Of a DNA stretch of 64,000 nucleotides, positions 7,422 through 17,000 are shown piece after piece. Within the stretch, counting starts at the first letter, position 1. Each line of letters begins with the position of its first letter. Position numbers and translations under genes: made by a program. Source of the DNA: Planctomycetaceae bacterium (GTDB lineage Bacteria > Planctomycetota > Planctomycetia > Planctomycetales > Planctomycetaceae); NCBI GenBank assembly GCA_041398785.1, contig JAWKUA010000007.1, positions 236,971 to 300,970 on the forward strand, read 5' to 3'. The notes beneath the pieces are model-generated. The model saw only the letters and a list, made by a program, of their open reading frames with translations. It had not been told where the DNA came from and made no database searches.

Positions 7422-9953
7422 ATGATTCAGTCAGTCAACAGCGAAAAACCAAAACTCCCGGATGCTGACACGCGCCCGACCGTGTGCCACGTGATTCATG
7501 CGCTGGGAGTCGGCGGCGCAGAAGTGCTGGTCGACCAGATGGTTCGGCGGTTGTCCGGCGACTATCGCTGCGTCGTCGCGGTGCTGGATGCAGTCGGTCA
7601 GATCGGCGCTCAGTTGCGAGCCGACGGATTCGTCGTGGAACACCTGCGGCGGCAATCGGGAATCGACGTTCGCTGCGCGGCGCGGCTGAACGCGTTCGTG
7701 AAGCGGGAAGGCGTGGATCTGCTGCACGCCCATCAATGCACACCGTTCTTTCAGGCGATGCTGAGCCGTGGAGCAACCGGCACGACTCCCGTGCTGCTGA
7801 CGGAACACGGCCGGCACTTCCCGGATAATCCCAGCCGCAAAAGCCGCCTGGTCAATCGACTGCTGCTGCGCCGCTGCGATCGGCTGTTCGGCTGTGGGAA
7901 ATCCGTCCAGCAGGCTCTGATCGACAACGAAGGACTGCCGGCGGGCCGCGTCGGCGTGATCTATAACGGAGTCGATCTGGAGGCGCTGGCCGCAGCTTCC
8001 TCGGACGCCCGGCCGCGAATTCGGCGGGAATTCGGATTTCGCGATGACGATTTTGTGGCTGTCCAGGTTGCTCGCCTGCACGAGCTGAAGGACCACCGGA
8101 CGGCTCTGGAAGCGATCAACATCGCGAAGCGTTCCGTCCCGACAATCCGGCTGTTGCTGGTGGGAGCCGGCGACGAACGCAGCGCCATCGAAGGTCGCAT
8201 CTTCGATCTCGGTCTGGCAAATCACGTGAAGCTGGCCGGAAGCCGAAACGATGTTCGCGACCTGCTGGCCGCGTCGGATGCGTTTTTGATGAGCAGCATC
8301 AGCGAAGGAATTCCGCTGACGATCATTGAAGCGATGGCCGCCGGACTGCCCGTGGTGTCGACGGCGGTCGGCGGTATTCCGGAAATGATTGCCGACGAAC
8401 TGTCCGGATTTCTGGCAGGTCCCGGAGACGCACCGGGGCTGGCTCGCGGTCTGGTGCGCCTGGCCGAAGATCCACAGCTTCGAAAACGACTGATCGAAAA
8501 CGGCCGCCACCGTGCTCATGAACAGTTTTCGCTGACCAGCATGCTGGACAATTACCGTCGCGTGTATCAGGAAATGCTGGAACCGCGTCGTACCGTTTCG
8601 AAGCCTCGTCGCCGCCCGGCATCGAACGTTGCAGAACCGGTCACGCCGGCCCGCGCGGAGCAACCTCGTCGACGCGCGGAACGGAAGCCGGTCGTCGAGC
8701 AATCGCCCGCGTCGCTGGTTGTGTTTTCCGACGACTGGGGACGACACCCGTCTTCGTGCCAGCACCTCATTCGTCAACTGCTGCCCAAGTACAAGGTGCT
8801 GTGGGTCAACACGATCGGAACTCGCGCGCCGCGGCTGGATCTGGTGACCGTTCGGCGCGTCGCGGAAAAGCTGGCTCAATGGCGACGGCGAACTGCGACG
8901 TCGGGCGGTGATTCGTCCGCCGGTGATTCGTCCACCGGTGGTTCGGCCGGCGACGAGGCGGCTCACGGCAATCTCGCGACTCACTGCAATCTGCAGGTCG
9001 TTAATCCTCGCATGTGGCCGTGGTTCGGCCGGCCGTTCGACCGTGCCCTGAACCGCCGGCTGCTGACGAAGCAACTGGCGCCGCTGATTCGACAACTGCC
9101 GCAGCCGGTTCACGCGGTCACGACGATCCCGATCACGGCCGACCTGCCGGAATCGCTGCCGGTGAGTCACTGGACGTACTACTGCGTCGACGATTTCGCC
9201 GTCTGGCCGGGCCTTGACGGCGACACTCTGCGACGAATGGACGCCGAAATGATCCGGCACGCCGATTCCATCCTGGCGGTCAGTGAAACTCTGCGAAACG
9301 CCATCGCACAACATGGACGCTCGGCAACGCTGCTGACGCACGGAGTCGACCTGGCCCACTGGCAGCAAACCGGCGACGATCTGAAGGAATCCGCCATTCC
9401 CAAAGATGTGCGACGCCCGCTGGCTGTGTTCTGGGGAATGGTGGACCGGCGACTGGATTCCGACATGCTGAAGCGTCTGTCGCAGTGGCTGTCGGAAGGC
9501 ACCATCGTGCTGATGGGGCCTCAGCAGGATCCTGACCCGGCGATTCTGGAACTTCGCAACGTGATGTCGCTGCCCGCGCAGTCGTTTCAGTCGCTGCCGC
9601 GGATTGCTCACGACGCGGATGTGCTGATCATGCCGTACGCGGATCTGCCGGTGACGCGCGCCATGCAGCCGCTGAAACTGAAGGAATACATGGCCACCGG
9701 CAAACCGGTTGTCGTCAGCCGACTGCCGGCCGTCGGCGAATGGAGCGACTGCATCGACATCGCACAGACCGCCGAAGAATTTGCGTCGGCCGTTCAGCTT
9801 CGATCCATCACCGGTCTGCCCGCCGAACAGCTCCACGCGCGCGAACGACTGGTCGACGAAAGCTGGGCCGCCAAATCGGAAGTCTTTGAACGGATCCTCA
9901 CGGCGAATCGTTCCGGACGCGACGAAACCGCCCCGGCGGAAGGCAGAGTCTGA
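7422..9953 (+). CDS. Bifunctional glycosyltransferase (two fused GT-B glycosyltransferases)
   Basis: 843 residues from the ATG at 7422. An alternative ATG at 7377 would overlap the preceding gene by 26 bp and adds residues unlike the family. Domain 1 (about 10-385) is a GT4: VIHALGVGGAEVLVDQM at the start, LLLVGAGDERSAIEG and the E-x7-E donor-site motif SEGIPLTIIEAMA. An Arg-rich linker (about 390-425, repeated RRR/PRRR) leads to domain 2 (about 430-815), another GT-B fold with SDDWGRHPSSCQHLIRQLL, HWTYYCVDDFAVW and LKEYMATGKPVVVSRLP. A low-complexity Gly/Ser/Asp stretch (about 495-515) interrupts domain 2. It presumably adds two consecutive sugars in the surface polysaccharide. The following GT4 gene starts 2 bp after its stop. 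Confidence 0.88.
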   Translation: MIQSVNSEKPKLPDADTRPTVCHVIHALGVGGAEVLVDQMVRRLSGDYRCVVAVLDAVGQIGAQLRADGFVVEHLRRQSGIDVRCAARLNAFVKREGVDLLHAHQCTPFFQAMLSRGATGTTPVLLTEHGRHFPDNPSRKSRLVNRLLLRRCDRLFGCGKSVQQALIDNEGLPAGRVGVIYNGVDLEALAAASSDARPRIRREFGFRDDDFVAVQVARLHELKDHRTALEAINIAKRSVPTIRLLLVGAGDERSAIEGRIFDLGLANHVKLAGSRNDVRDLLAASDAFLMSSISEGIPLTIIEAMAAGLPVVSTAVGGIPEMIADELSGFLAGPGDAPGLARGLVRLAEDPQLRKRLIENGRHRAHEQFSLTSMLDNYRRVYQEMLEPRRTVSKPRRRPASNVAEPVTPARAEQPRRRAERKPVVEQSPASLVVFSDDWGRHPSSCQHLIRQLLPKYKVLWVNTIGTRAPRLDLVTVRRVAEKLAQWRRRTATSGGDSSAGDSSTGGSAGDEAAHGNLATHCNLQVVNPRMWPWFGRPFDRALNRRLLTKQLAPLIRQLPQPVHAVTTIPITADLPESLPVSHWTYYCVDDFAVWPGLDGDTLRRMDAEMIRHADSILAVSETLRNAIAQHGRSATLLTHGVDLAHWQQTGDDLKESAIPKDVRRPLAVFWGMVDRRLDSDMLKRLSQWLSEGTIVLMGPQQDPDPAILELRNVMSLPAQSFQSLPRIAHDADVLIMPYADLPVTRAMQPLKLKEYMATGKPVVVSRLPAVGEWSDCIDIAQTAEEFASAVQLRSITGLPAEQLHARERLVDESWAAKSEVFERILTANRSGRDETAPAEGRV

Positions 9954-9954
9954 C

Positions 9955-11172
9955 ATGCACACATCAAACAGATGCGGCCGACCGATGGTCCTGCACACTC
10001 GCGTTGTCACGGGAACCGGCGGAGGTCCGGAAAAGACAATTCTGAATTCTCCGCGGTTCCTGGCCGACTACGGCCTGGAGTCAGCCTGTCTGTTCATGCG
10101 GCCGCCGCACGATCCCGGCTTCGCTACGCTGCAGGCGAAGGCCGGTGAAGCGGGTGCGGAAATCATCGGCATGGATGATCGCGGTCCGCTGGATTTCAAC
10201 GTGATTCGCCAGGCCGTGAAAATCTGCCGCGAGCGACAGGTCTCCGTCTGGCACGCTCACGATTACAAAAGCAACGCCCTGGGACTGCTGGTTCGCCGGT
10301 TTCATCGCATGCATCTGGTCACGACCGCTCACGGCTGGGTGCGGTTCACGTCGCGAACGCCGCTGTACTATAAGATCGATCGCTTCTGCATGAAGCGGTA
10401 TCAGCAGGTGATCTGCGTGTCTCAGGACCTGCTGGACACGTGCCTGGACAGCGGCATTCCGTCCGACCGGCTGCGGCTGGTCGACAATGCGATCGTGGAA
10501 TCCGACTACGACACGTCGCCTCCGCGGCTCAGCGAACGGGCTCGCTTCGGCTTCGGCAGCGACCAGGTTCTGCTGGGAGCCGTCGGCCGGCTGTCCGAAG
10601 AAAAGGGCTTTCATCATCTGATCGATGCCGTCAGCCGGATGGTGACCGACGGCCAGGCGGTCGGACTGCTGATCGCCGGCGAAGGACATCTGAAGGAAGC
10701 CCTGCAGCGGCAGATTGATGAACTGGACCTTCAGAATCATGTGAAGTTGGTGGGTTATCTCAGCGACCCCCGCGTGCTGTACCGAGCCATCGACGTGTTC
10801 GTTCTGAGCAGTCTTCGGGAAGGACTGCCGAACGTTGTTCTGGAAGCGATGGCGACGCAGCGAGCGGTCGTGGCGACGCGAGTCAACGGCATCCCGCGAT
10901 TGATCGACGACGGTACAAACGGAATCGTTGTCGCGCCCGACCGTCGTGAAGCACTCTACGACGGCATTCAGCGCTGCCTGAACGATGACTGTCTGCGCCA
11001 CCGGCTGGCCGAAGAAGGACGCCGAACAGTCGAACAGCGATTCTCGTTCAAAAAACGCATGCAGAAGATCGTCGACGTTTACCGGACGCTCGACCCAAGT
11101 CTCTCAGCAATCACGAAACACGATTCGCACAGCGTTCAACCGGCGGCAGATCTGCAGGATTCCTACTCATGA
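9955..11172 (+). CDS. GT4 family glycosyltransferase
   Basis: 405 residues. The start chosen is the ATG at 9955, one base after the TGA of the fused glycosyltransferase (9951-9953); the frame is open further upstream but that part only shadows the previous gene. N-terminal VLHTRVVTGTGGGPEKTILN is the glycine-rich acceptor-side loop typical of GT4 proteins of exosortase-linked loci. The C-terminal half has LLGAVGRLSEEKGFHHLIDA and the E-x7-E motif REGLPNVVLEAMATQ. The gene overlaps the next by ATGA (11169-11172), indicating translational coupling in the polysaccharide operon. It is a cytoplasmic sugar transferase; donor and acceptor unknown. Confidence 0.92.
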   Translation: MHTSNRCGRPMVLHTRVVTGTGGGPEKTILNSPRFLADYGLESACLFMRPPHDPGFATLQAKAGEAGAEIIGMDDRGPLDFNVIRQAVKICRERQVSVWHAHDYKSNALGLLVRRFHRMHLVTTAHGWVRFTSRTPLYYKIDRFCMKRYQQVICVSQDLLDTCLDSGIPSDRLRLVDNAIVESDYDTSPPRLSERARFGFGSDQVLLGAVGRLSEEKGFHHLIDAVSRMVTDGQAVGLLIAGEGHLKEALQRQIDELDLQNHVKLVGYLSDPRVLYRAIDVFVLSSLREGLPNVVLEAMATQRAVVATRVNGIPRLIDDGTNGIVVAPDRREALYDGIQRCLNDDCLRHRLAEEGRRTVEQRFSFKKRMQKIVDVYRTLDPSLSAITKHDSHSVQPAADLQDSYS

Positions 11173-12247
11173 CGCTTGTACAAACCACCACTTCGCATCC
11201 GCTGGCCGGCACGTCGCTCAGCACGCAGATTCGCACCCGCGCGCCTCTGGATGGAACGAATACCTGACAAAATGGGGCTACGACGGCTTTCATCTGCGAG
11301 CCGAATGGGGCCGCATCTTTCAGACCAGCCTGCAGCATGAACCCTATTTTCTGTGGGCCGAACAGCACCGGAAGATTGTCGGTGTTCTGCCGCTGATGTT
11401 CATTTCCGGGCCGATCTTCGGACGGTTTCTGACAAGTCAGCCGTATCTGAATACCGGAGGCGTTCTGGCGGATTCCGATGAGATCGCCGGCAGGCTGATC
11501 GACGCGGCCGTGTCTCTGGCGGACACGCTGGACGTGAAACGTCTGGAACTGCGGCACGAACGCAGCGTTCCTCATCCGGCATGGAATGCGACCAGCACGG
11601 AGAAAGTCCACATGCGGCTCCGGCTGCCGTCGACCAGCGATGAACTCTGGACAACGCTGAAATCGAAAGTCCGCAGCCAGATCAAAAAGCCGCTGAACGA
11701 TTCGTCGCTGCAAACAGAATTCGGCCGCGACGATCAGCTTCGCACGTTTTACAACATCTTCTGCCGCAACATGCGCGACCTGGGAACTCCGCCGTTTTCC
11801 AGACGGCTGTTTGAGTACATGCTGGACGAATTCGGTGACGCGGCGGAGATCTGCACGGTTCGATACCAGGGCAGGCCGGTGGCGTCCGGGTTCCTGCTGC
11901 ACGGTCCCGGCGTCACGCTGATTCCCAGCGCCAGCTCGTTGAGAGAATTCAACCACACCAGCGCCAACATGCTGATGTACTGGCACGTGCTGAAGCGAGC
12001 GATCGAACGAGGCCAGTCGACTTTCGACTTCGGCCGCAGTTCCGTCGACAGCGGGACGTGGAAGTTCAAGAAGCAGTGGGGATCGGAAGAGTTTCCCGCT
12101 GTGTGGCAGTTCTACAATCGCCGCGGCACCGTCAGCGACATGCGCCCCGGCAGCGGAAAGTACGATCGACTGATCGGAGTCTGGCAGAAGCTGCCCGTCT
12201 GGGTCACTCGCCTGATCGGCCCGCCAATCGTCCGCGGCATTCCATAG
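11169..12247 (+). CDS. FemAB/GNAT-family protein of the exosortase-associated type, apparent frameshift
   Basis: The ATG at 11169 overlaps the TGA of the glycosyltransferase (ATGA) and reads MTLVQTTTSHPLAGT for 32 codons, then stops at 11265. The family body (WNEYLTKWGYDGFHLRAEWG onward, about 330 residues to 12247) is in another frame that has no ATG, GTG or TTG between the overlap and the body. Restoring one base at about 11246-11252 joins APLD to WNEYLTKW, the normal beginning of FemAB proteins. The body matches the PEP-CTERM system-associated FemAB group: AGVLPL-like VGVLPLMFISGPIFG, then VRSQIKKPL, ASGFLLHG and DFGRSSVDSGTWKFKKQWG. Presumed peptidyl or sugar aminoacyl-type acyltransferase in polymer export. 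It is either a sequencing indel or a recent inactivation. Confidence 0.8.
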
Positions 12248-12301
12248 GCGACGTCGGAATTCGCAATTCCGGACTCAGCGCTGCGGAATGCTCGGTTCCT
12301 G

Positions 12302-12672
12302 GGCTCTTCCGGCGAACAGGGGTGTTGCTGAAGAATCGGTCGATGAAGGCTTGCTGGCGTTCGCCGTCATTCCTTCGGAGACTTCGATCGGATCTGACGT
12401 TGCGATCCGACAACCTCGCGTTTCCGGTTGTTGATGCCCGGAGGGCAGGCACAACGTCAGCCGGAGCCGACAGGCTCCGGAAGCTGGTGTCTCCGCGTCC
12501 GCAGGCCTGAAAGGCCGACACATCCGCTGCGGCAAAAGCTGTATCGCCGCTCCGGGGCTTTGGACAGGAATTCGGCATCTGACCGGTGGCTCACGCCACC
12601 GGCACAGGTTGTGTCGGCCCGCCGGGCCTGAAACGCTGTTGACTCAACACCCCCATTTTCCGGATGAGCCGG
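12302..12672. repeat. 370-bp interspersed repeat, left copy
   Basis: About 90 percent identical, in the same orientation, to 18304-18673. Internal landmarks shared by both copies: TGTTGCTGAAG, GATGCCCGGAGGGCAGGCAC, the hairpins CCGGAGCCGACAGGCTCCGG and CGGTGGCTCACGCCACCG, and GCCCGCCGGGCCTGAAACGC. Small ORFs over it on both strands are conserved between copies only because the DNA is. It fills most of the 12248-12929 gap, which has no gene. Confidence 0.88.
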
Positions 12673-12681
12673 TTCCTGGTC

Positions 12682-12805
12682 CGCAGATTCACACAGATGG
12701 ACACAGATTTTTGGCGGGCTGGCAATGAAGCGATTGGACCCGAACTTTGAAGCGGTTCCGCGGCCAGCCTTTTTGTATCTGTGTTCATCTGTGTTCATCT
12801 GTGGA
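12682..12805. repeat. CACAGAT palindromic interspersed repeat, copy 3
   Basis: Left arm 12684-12708 (CAGATTCACACAGATGG then ACACAGAT) and right arm 12777-12804 (ATCTGTGTTCATCTGTG units) form an inverted repeat around a 68-bp loop. The right arm has one extra GTTCATCT unit. Same family as the copies at 1339, 1761 and 32735. Confidence 0.8.
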
Positions 12806-12929
12806 CAACCCGGGTTGATCGGCATACGGGCACTACCGGATTCGACCGCTCTGATGCGATGCCAGCCGGCATTCCGGTGGCGAAGACGGATTCGCTGGTG
12901 AGTGTGCAGGACCGCAATCGCACCGAGTG

Positions 12930-13661
12930 TCAGGCAACAGGGCACGCGGCGCGGATTCTGGCCAGCAGCGCTTCCTGATTGAGCGGCTTGCCGAGCCAGG
13001 CGTCGACGCCTTCGCGCTGCGCGGTTCTAACGGATTCGGTTCCGCTCAGAACGAACAGTTTGGGCGACTGGCTGCCGAATTCACCGCGGATTTTCGGAAC
13101 CAGCCATTCGCCGCCGAACTGCGGCATAGCCCAGTCGAGCAAGACGACGTTGGGTGAGTTTCCGCGGCGGAGTTCGTCCAGGGCCGTGCGGCCGTTGTCG
13201 TGAGCGGCGACGTCAAGCCCCTGCATTGCCAGCAGGCTTGTCAAAAGTTCTCGCTGGTCGTCGTCGTCTTCGACAACCATCACTCGCCCGGAAACCGGTT
13301 CGGCACTTTCCGACTCAACGGTGAAGTCAACACGGCCGGACTGTGTCTGCTTTTCCAGATAGTCCACCAGTTTGATGAACGTTGTCGCAGCATCGTCGGT
13401 CAGGCCCGCGTCCATCTGTTTCTGATAGACCATCGCGAACAGATTGACGGAATTCAGCACGTTGCGAATTGCATGCTGGTCCTGACGAACCGAATGCGGT
13501 GGCGGGCACCGGTCAGCAACCTCTTCTCTCAGGATCTTGACATCCCGAGGTGCGTCGACTCCCAGTCGAGCCGTGTTGCCGCGAACTCCCAGCAGTGTGA
13601 CGACGATTCCGAGACCGGGGAAGACAACCTTTTCATCCTGACGGCGCGACATCACAAGCAT
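12930..13661 (-). CDS. CsrA domain fused to an H-box helical segment and a receiver domain
   Basis: 243 residues. Residues 1-55 are a CsrA/RsmE RNA-binding domain: MLVMSRRQDEKVVFPG, then VTLLGVRGNTARLGVDAP and VKILREEV. This includes Met1-Leu2-Val3 with the Ser-Arg strand and the REE Arg that contacts RNA in CsrA. Residues 58-105 form a helical hairpin with QDQHAIRNVLNSV; His63 sits in an H-box-like motif resembling the dimerisation/phosphotransfer helix of kinases. Residues 126-243 are a receiver: acidic pocket EDDDD at 131-135, phospho-acceptor Asp176 (VVLLDWAMP), Ser206 and Lys225 (LGKPLN). The ATG at 13661 is preceded by AAAGGAA. Divergent from the CheB-CheR kinase 380 bp away. The likely role is phosphorylation-controlled post-transcriptional regulation; this is inferred from domains. 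Confidence 0.9.
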   Translation of the reverse strand: MLVMSRRQDEKVVFPGLGIVVTLLGVRGNTARLGVDAPRDVKILREEVADRCPPPHSVRQDQHAIRNVLNSVNLFAMVYQKQMDAGLTDDAATTFIKLVDYLEKQTQSGRVDFTVESESAEPVSGRVMVVEDDDDQRELLTSLLAMQGLDVAAHDNGRTALDELRRGNSPNVVLLDWAMPQFGGEWLVPKIRGEFGSQSPKLFVLSGTESVRTAQREGVDAWLGKPLNQEALLARIRAACPVA

Positions 13662-14041
13662 GGCGGGTTTCCTTTCCCGGAAGCAGTCTCAGAGCTGATG
13701 CATCCATGCTGTGTTCAACCGTCCGATCCTTCGGACAAATGGATCTTCACAACTGAGATCTGCCACGCAAGATCAATTCTGAAAAAAAATTCTGCCGCCA
13801 GGGAAACCCATACCCCCATCTCAAAAACCATTACGGCAGTGAACCGGATGAGTTCCGGTAACGGCCGCCGCACAGCGTGTACCAGGGATTTCCCTATGTC
13901 TTCAGGGAAGATCCCTCCGTCGACTCGCCATGACACCCAACGGTTTCTTATCATCGCGCCCGAACATCGGCGGAAACTGCAGGTTCACAAGCTGGAACCT
14001 GTATTTTTGCCGCGCAGGAGTTGCAGCTCAGGAGGCGGCTC
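13662..14041. promoter_or_regulatory. Divergent intergenic region between CsrA-receiver and CheB-CheR kinase
   Basis: 380 bases that must hold promoters for both directions. A consensus-like AGGAGG at 14030-14035 precedes the ATG at 14042 by 6 nt and fixes that start in preference to the TTG at 14021. An A-rich run at 13780-13790 is the only striking base composition. No gene is seen. Confidence 0.5.
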
Positions 14042-17000
14042 ATGGAACAGGTCAGCGGAAGTGTTCCGGACAGAATCGTCGGCATCGGTGCGTCAGCCGG
14101 AGGCCTGCACGCTCTGGAAGCCCTGCTGGACGAACTGCCGCCCGACTCGGGAATGGCACTGATCGTCATTCAGCACCTGTCGCCCGACTTCGACAGCATT
14201 ATGGATCAGTTGCTTGCCCGGCACACTCGAATGCCGGTGGAACTGATCTCTGACGCGGGTGCCGTGTATGCCAATCACGTGTACCTGCTGCCTCCCGGAA
14301 AGCAGGTCATTCTTTCAAACGGCCGCCTGTTGCTGACGGAGCGGTCAGACGCGTCCGGCCTGTCGTTTCCCATCGATCAGTTCTTCCGATCGCTCGCTCA
14401 GGATGCCGGCAGCAACGCGGTTGCCGTGGTCCTGTCGGGCACAGGCAGCGACGGTTCGCGAGGAATACGTGACGTTCATTCGGCCGATGGCACTGTCATC
14501 GTGCAGACTCCGGAATCCTGTGCGTTCGACGGCATGCCGCGCAGCGCGTGTGATACCGGAGTAGTGGATCTGCTGTTGTCGCCCCGCGAAATCGCCAGGG
14601 CTCTGGAACGTATCTGCAACAACAAATCTCGTGAGGAGGCAACTTCGACTGTGAATGGAGGCATGGAGCCGATTGACCACATGGATCCGTCGATGCGCAC
14701 GGTATTCAACCTGTTGCACAGCAGGTTTGGACTGGACTTTTCTCAATACAAGTCTGACATGATTGCTCGCCGGATTCAGCGGCGAGTGAAGCTGTCGGGG
14801 CTGACGGACGTCGGGGACTACCTGAATCAGGTTCGGCAGCACGAAGAGGAGCTGGATCAGCTTTATCACGACATGCTGATCGGCGTTACCGACTTCTTCC
14901 GTGATCAGCATGTGTTTGAACGGCTGCAACTGGATGTGCTGCCGACGCTGATTGACGGATTGCACGCTGACGAGGAATTTCGCTGCTGGGTCGCCGGGAC
15001 AGCGACCGGAGAAGAAGCCTATTCGCTGGCGATTCTGCTGGACGAGGAATTCGAAAAACGCGGTCTTGAAAAGCGCGTCCGAATCTTCGCTTCAGACGTT
15101 CATCAACCGTCGCTTGCCGTCGCCGGTCGCGGTATCTACTCCGGCGACCGGATGTCCGGCATGACGCCCGAACGGCGTGACCGGTTCTTCATTGAGCGGC
15201 AGGACGGTTTCCATGTCGCTCCGGAACTTCGCAAGATGGTTGTGTTTACGCCGCACAATGTCATCCGCGACGCTCCGTTCACGAGGCTCGACCTGATCTG
15301 CTGCCGCAACCTGCTGATCTATCTGACACCGCAGACACAGCAGCGCGTTCTGTCACTGTTCCATTTCGGATTGAAATCGGGAGGAGCACTTTGCCTGGGC
15401 AGCAGCGAATCCATCGGCGACCTGCGGGGCGAATTTCAGCCCATGGATGATTCGCTGCGAATCTTCCGCAAGCACCGGGAGTCCGCTCAGGGCGTTAAGG
15501 CCGCGTATGTGACACGTTCGCCATGGCTGCCGGCCGTCCCGCAACCGGCGACGCGTGACCGCAACGGATTCCGCGGCCTGCTGAAAATCTACGACCGGCT
15601 GCTGAAAGACTTTGGTTTTCCGGCGCTGCTGATCAACGATCGTCGCGAGATCCTGCACGTCATCGGCGGTGCCGGAAAGTTTCTGGGGTTTTCCGACGGC
15701 CGTCCGGCAAACGACATCCTGAACGTTATTCACCCTGAACTGCGGGTTCCTCTGTCCCTGGCACTGATCCATCTTCAGCGCGACGGCCAGCCGGTCTCCA
15801 TTGACGGCATCCGCTGCGAACTGGAACGCCGGGTTGTTGAAATCACGCTGCGGATTAACCGGTTCGCATCAGACGATGACGAAGACTGCTCCGTGCTGGT
15901 GCGATTCGAGGAATCCGAACCTGCCGTTCCGCACGACGACACCCGGCCGCTGCGCGCGTCGGACCTCAGTTCGGTGGAACATCTCGAACGCGAACTGCAG
16001 TTCACTCAGGACAACCTGCAGTCGACCATTGAGGAACTGCAGTCAACAAACGAAGAACTGCAGTCGACAAATGAACAACTGACGGCCTCCAACGAGGAAC
16101 TGCAAAGCACCAACGAGGAACTGCATTCCGTCAACGAAGAACTCTACACCGTCAACGCCGAACACCAGCGGAAGATCGATGAACTTACGGAACTGAACGA
16201 CGACATCGACAATCTGCTGACCACCACCAACGTTCACACACTGTTTCTGGATTCGCGGCTGCGGCTGCGGCGGTTCACGCCGCGCATCGCGGAACTGTTC
16301 AACCTGATTCCGCAGGACATCGGCCGTTCGATCGATTCGTTCACGCACAGGCTGCAGGAACTGAATCTGTCCGGCACGATTCAGGAAGTGATTCGGACGG
16401 AACAGCCGATTCACCGCGAAACCCGGGATGAAGACGGACAGTGGTACCTGCTGCGAATCTTCCCCTACCTTTCGCGCGGCACTGTGGAAGGCGCGGTCGT
16501 CACGCTGGTCGACGTCACAACCCTGCAGGCGGCCACGGAAGCTCTGCAGAAAAGTGAAGAACGCTTTGACCTGGCCGTGCGGGGCAGCAATGCCGGCATC
16601 TGGGACTGGAAGGATGTCAGCCAGGAACCGATCTGGTGTTCCAGCCGGATGTATTCGCTGCTGGGGCGCGCTCCCAGCCAGGAAATGACCGTATCGTTCT
16701 GGAGAGAACTCATTCATCCGGAAGACCACGATCGCGTCATGGCGGCGCTGAACGATCATCTGAAGAACGATGCGCCGTTTGATATCGAGTATCGCATGGA
16801 ATACGGCCAGTCGGACGAATACCGCTGGTACCACATGCGAGGAGCGGCCGAACGCAAGGGCGGCGGACGGGCGATTCGCATGGCCGGATCCTTCGAAGAC
16901 ATCACCGACAAACGCCGGGCGGAAGAAGAGGTGCAGCAGGGTGTCGCTCGCCGTGACCAGTTTCTGGCGATGCTGTCTCACGAACTGCGGAACCCGCTGG

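Noticed and set aside
7431..10010. 859-codon open frame on the minus strand
   Set aside because: It lies antisense to the fused glycosyltransferase, whose both domains show clear family motifs. The minus-strand peptide is Arg/Gln/His-rich with no recognisable domain, typical of a GC-rich shadow frame.
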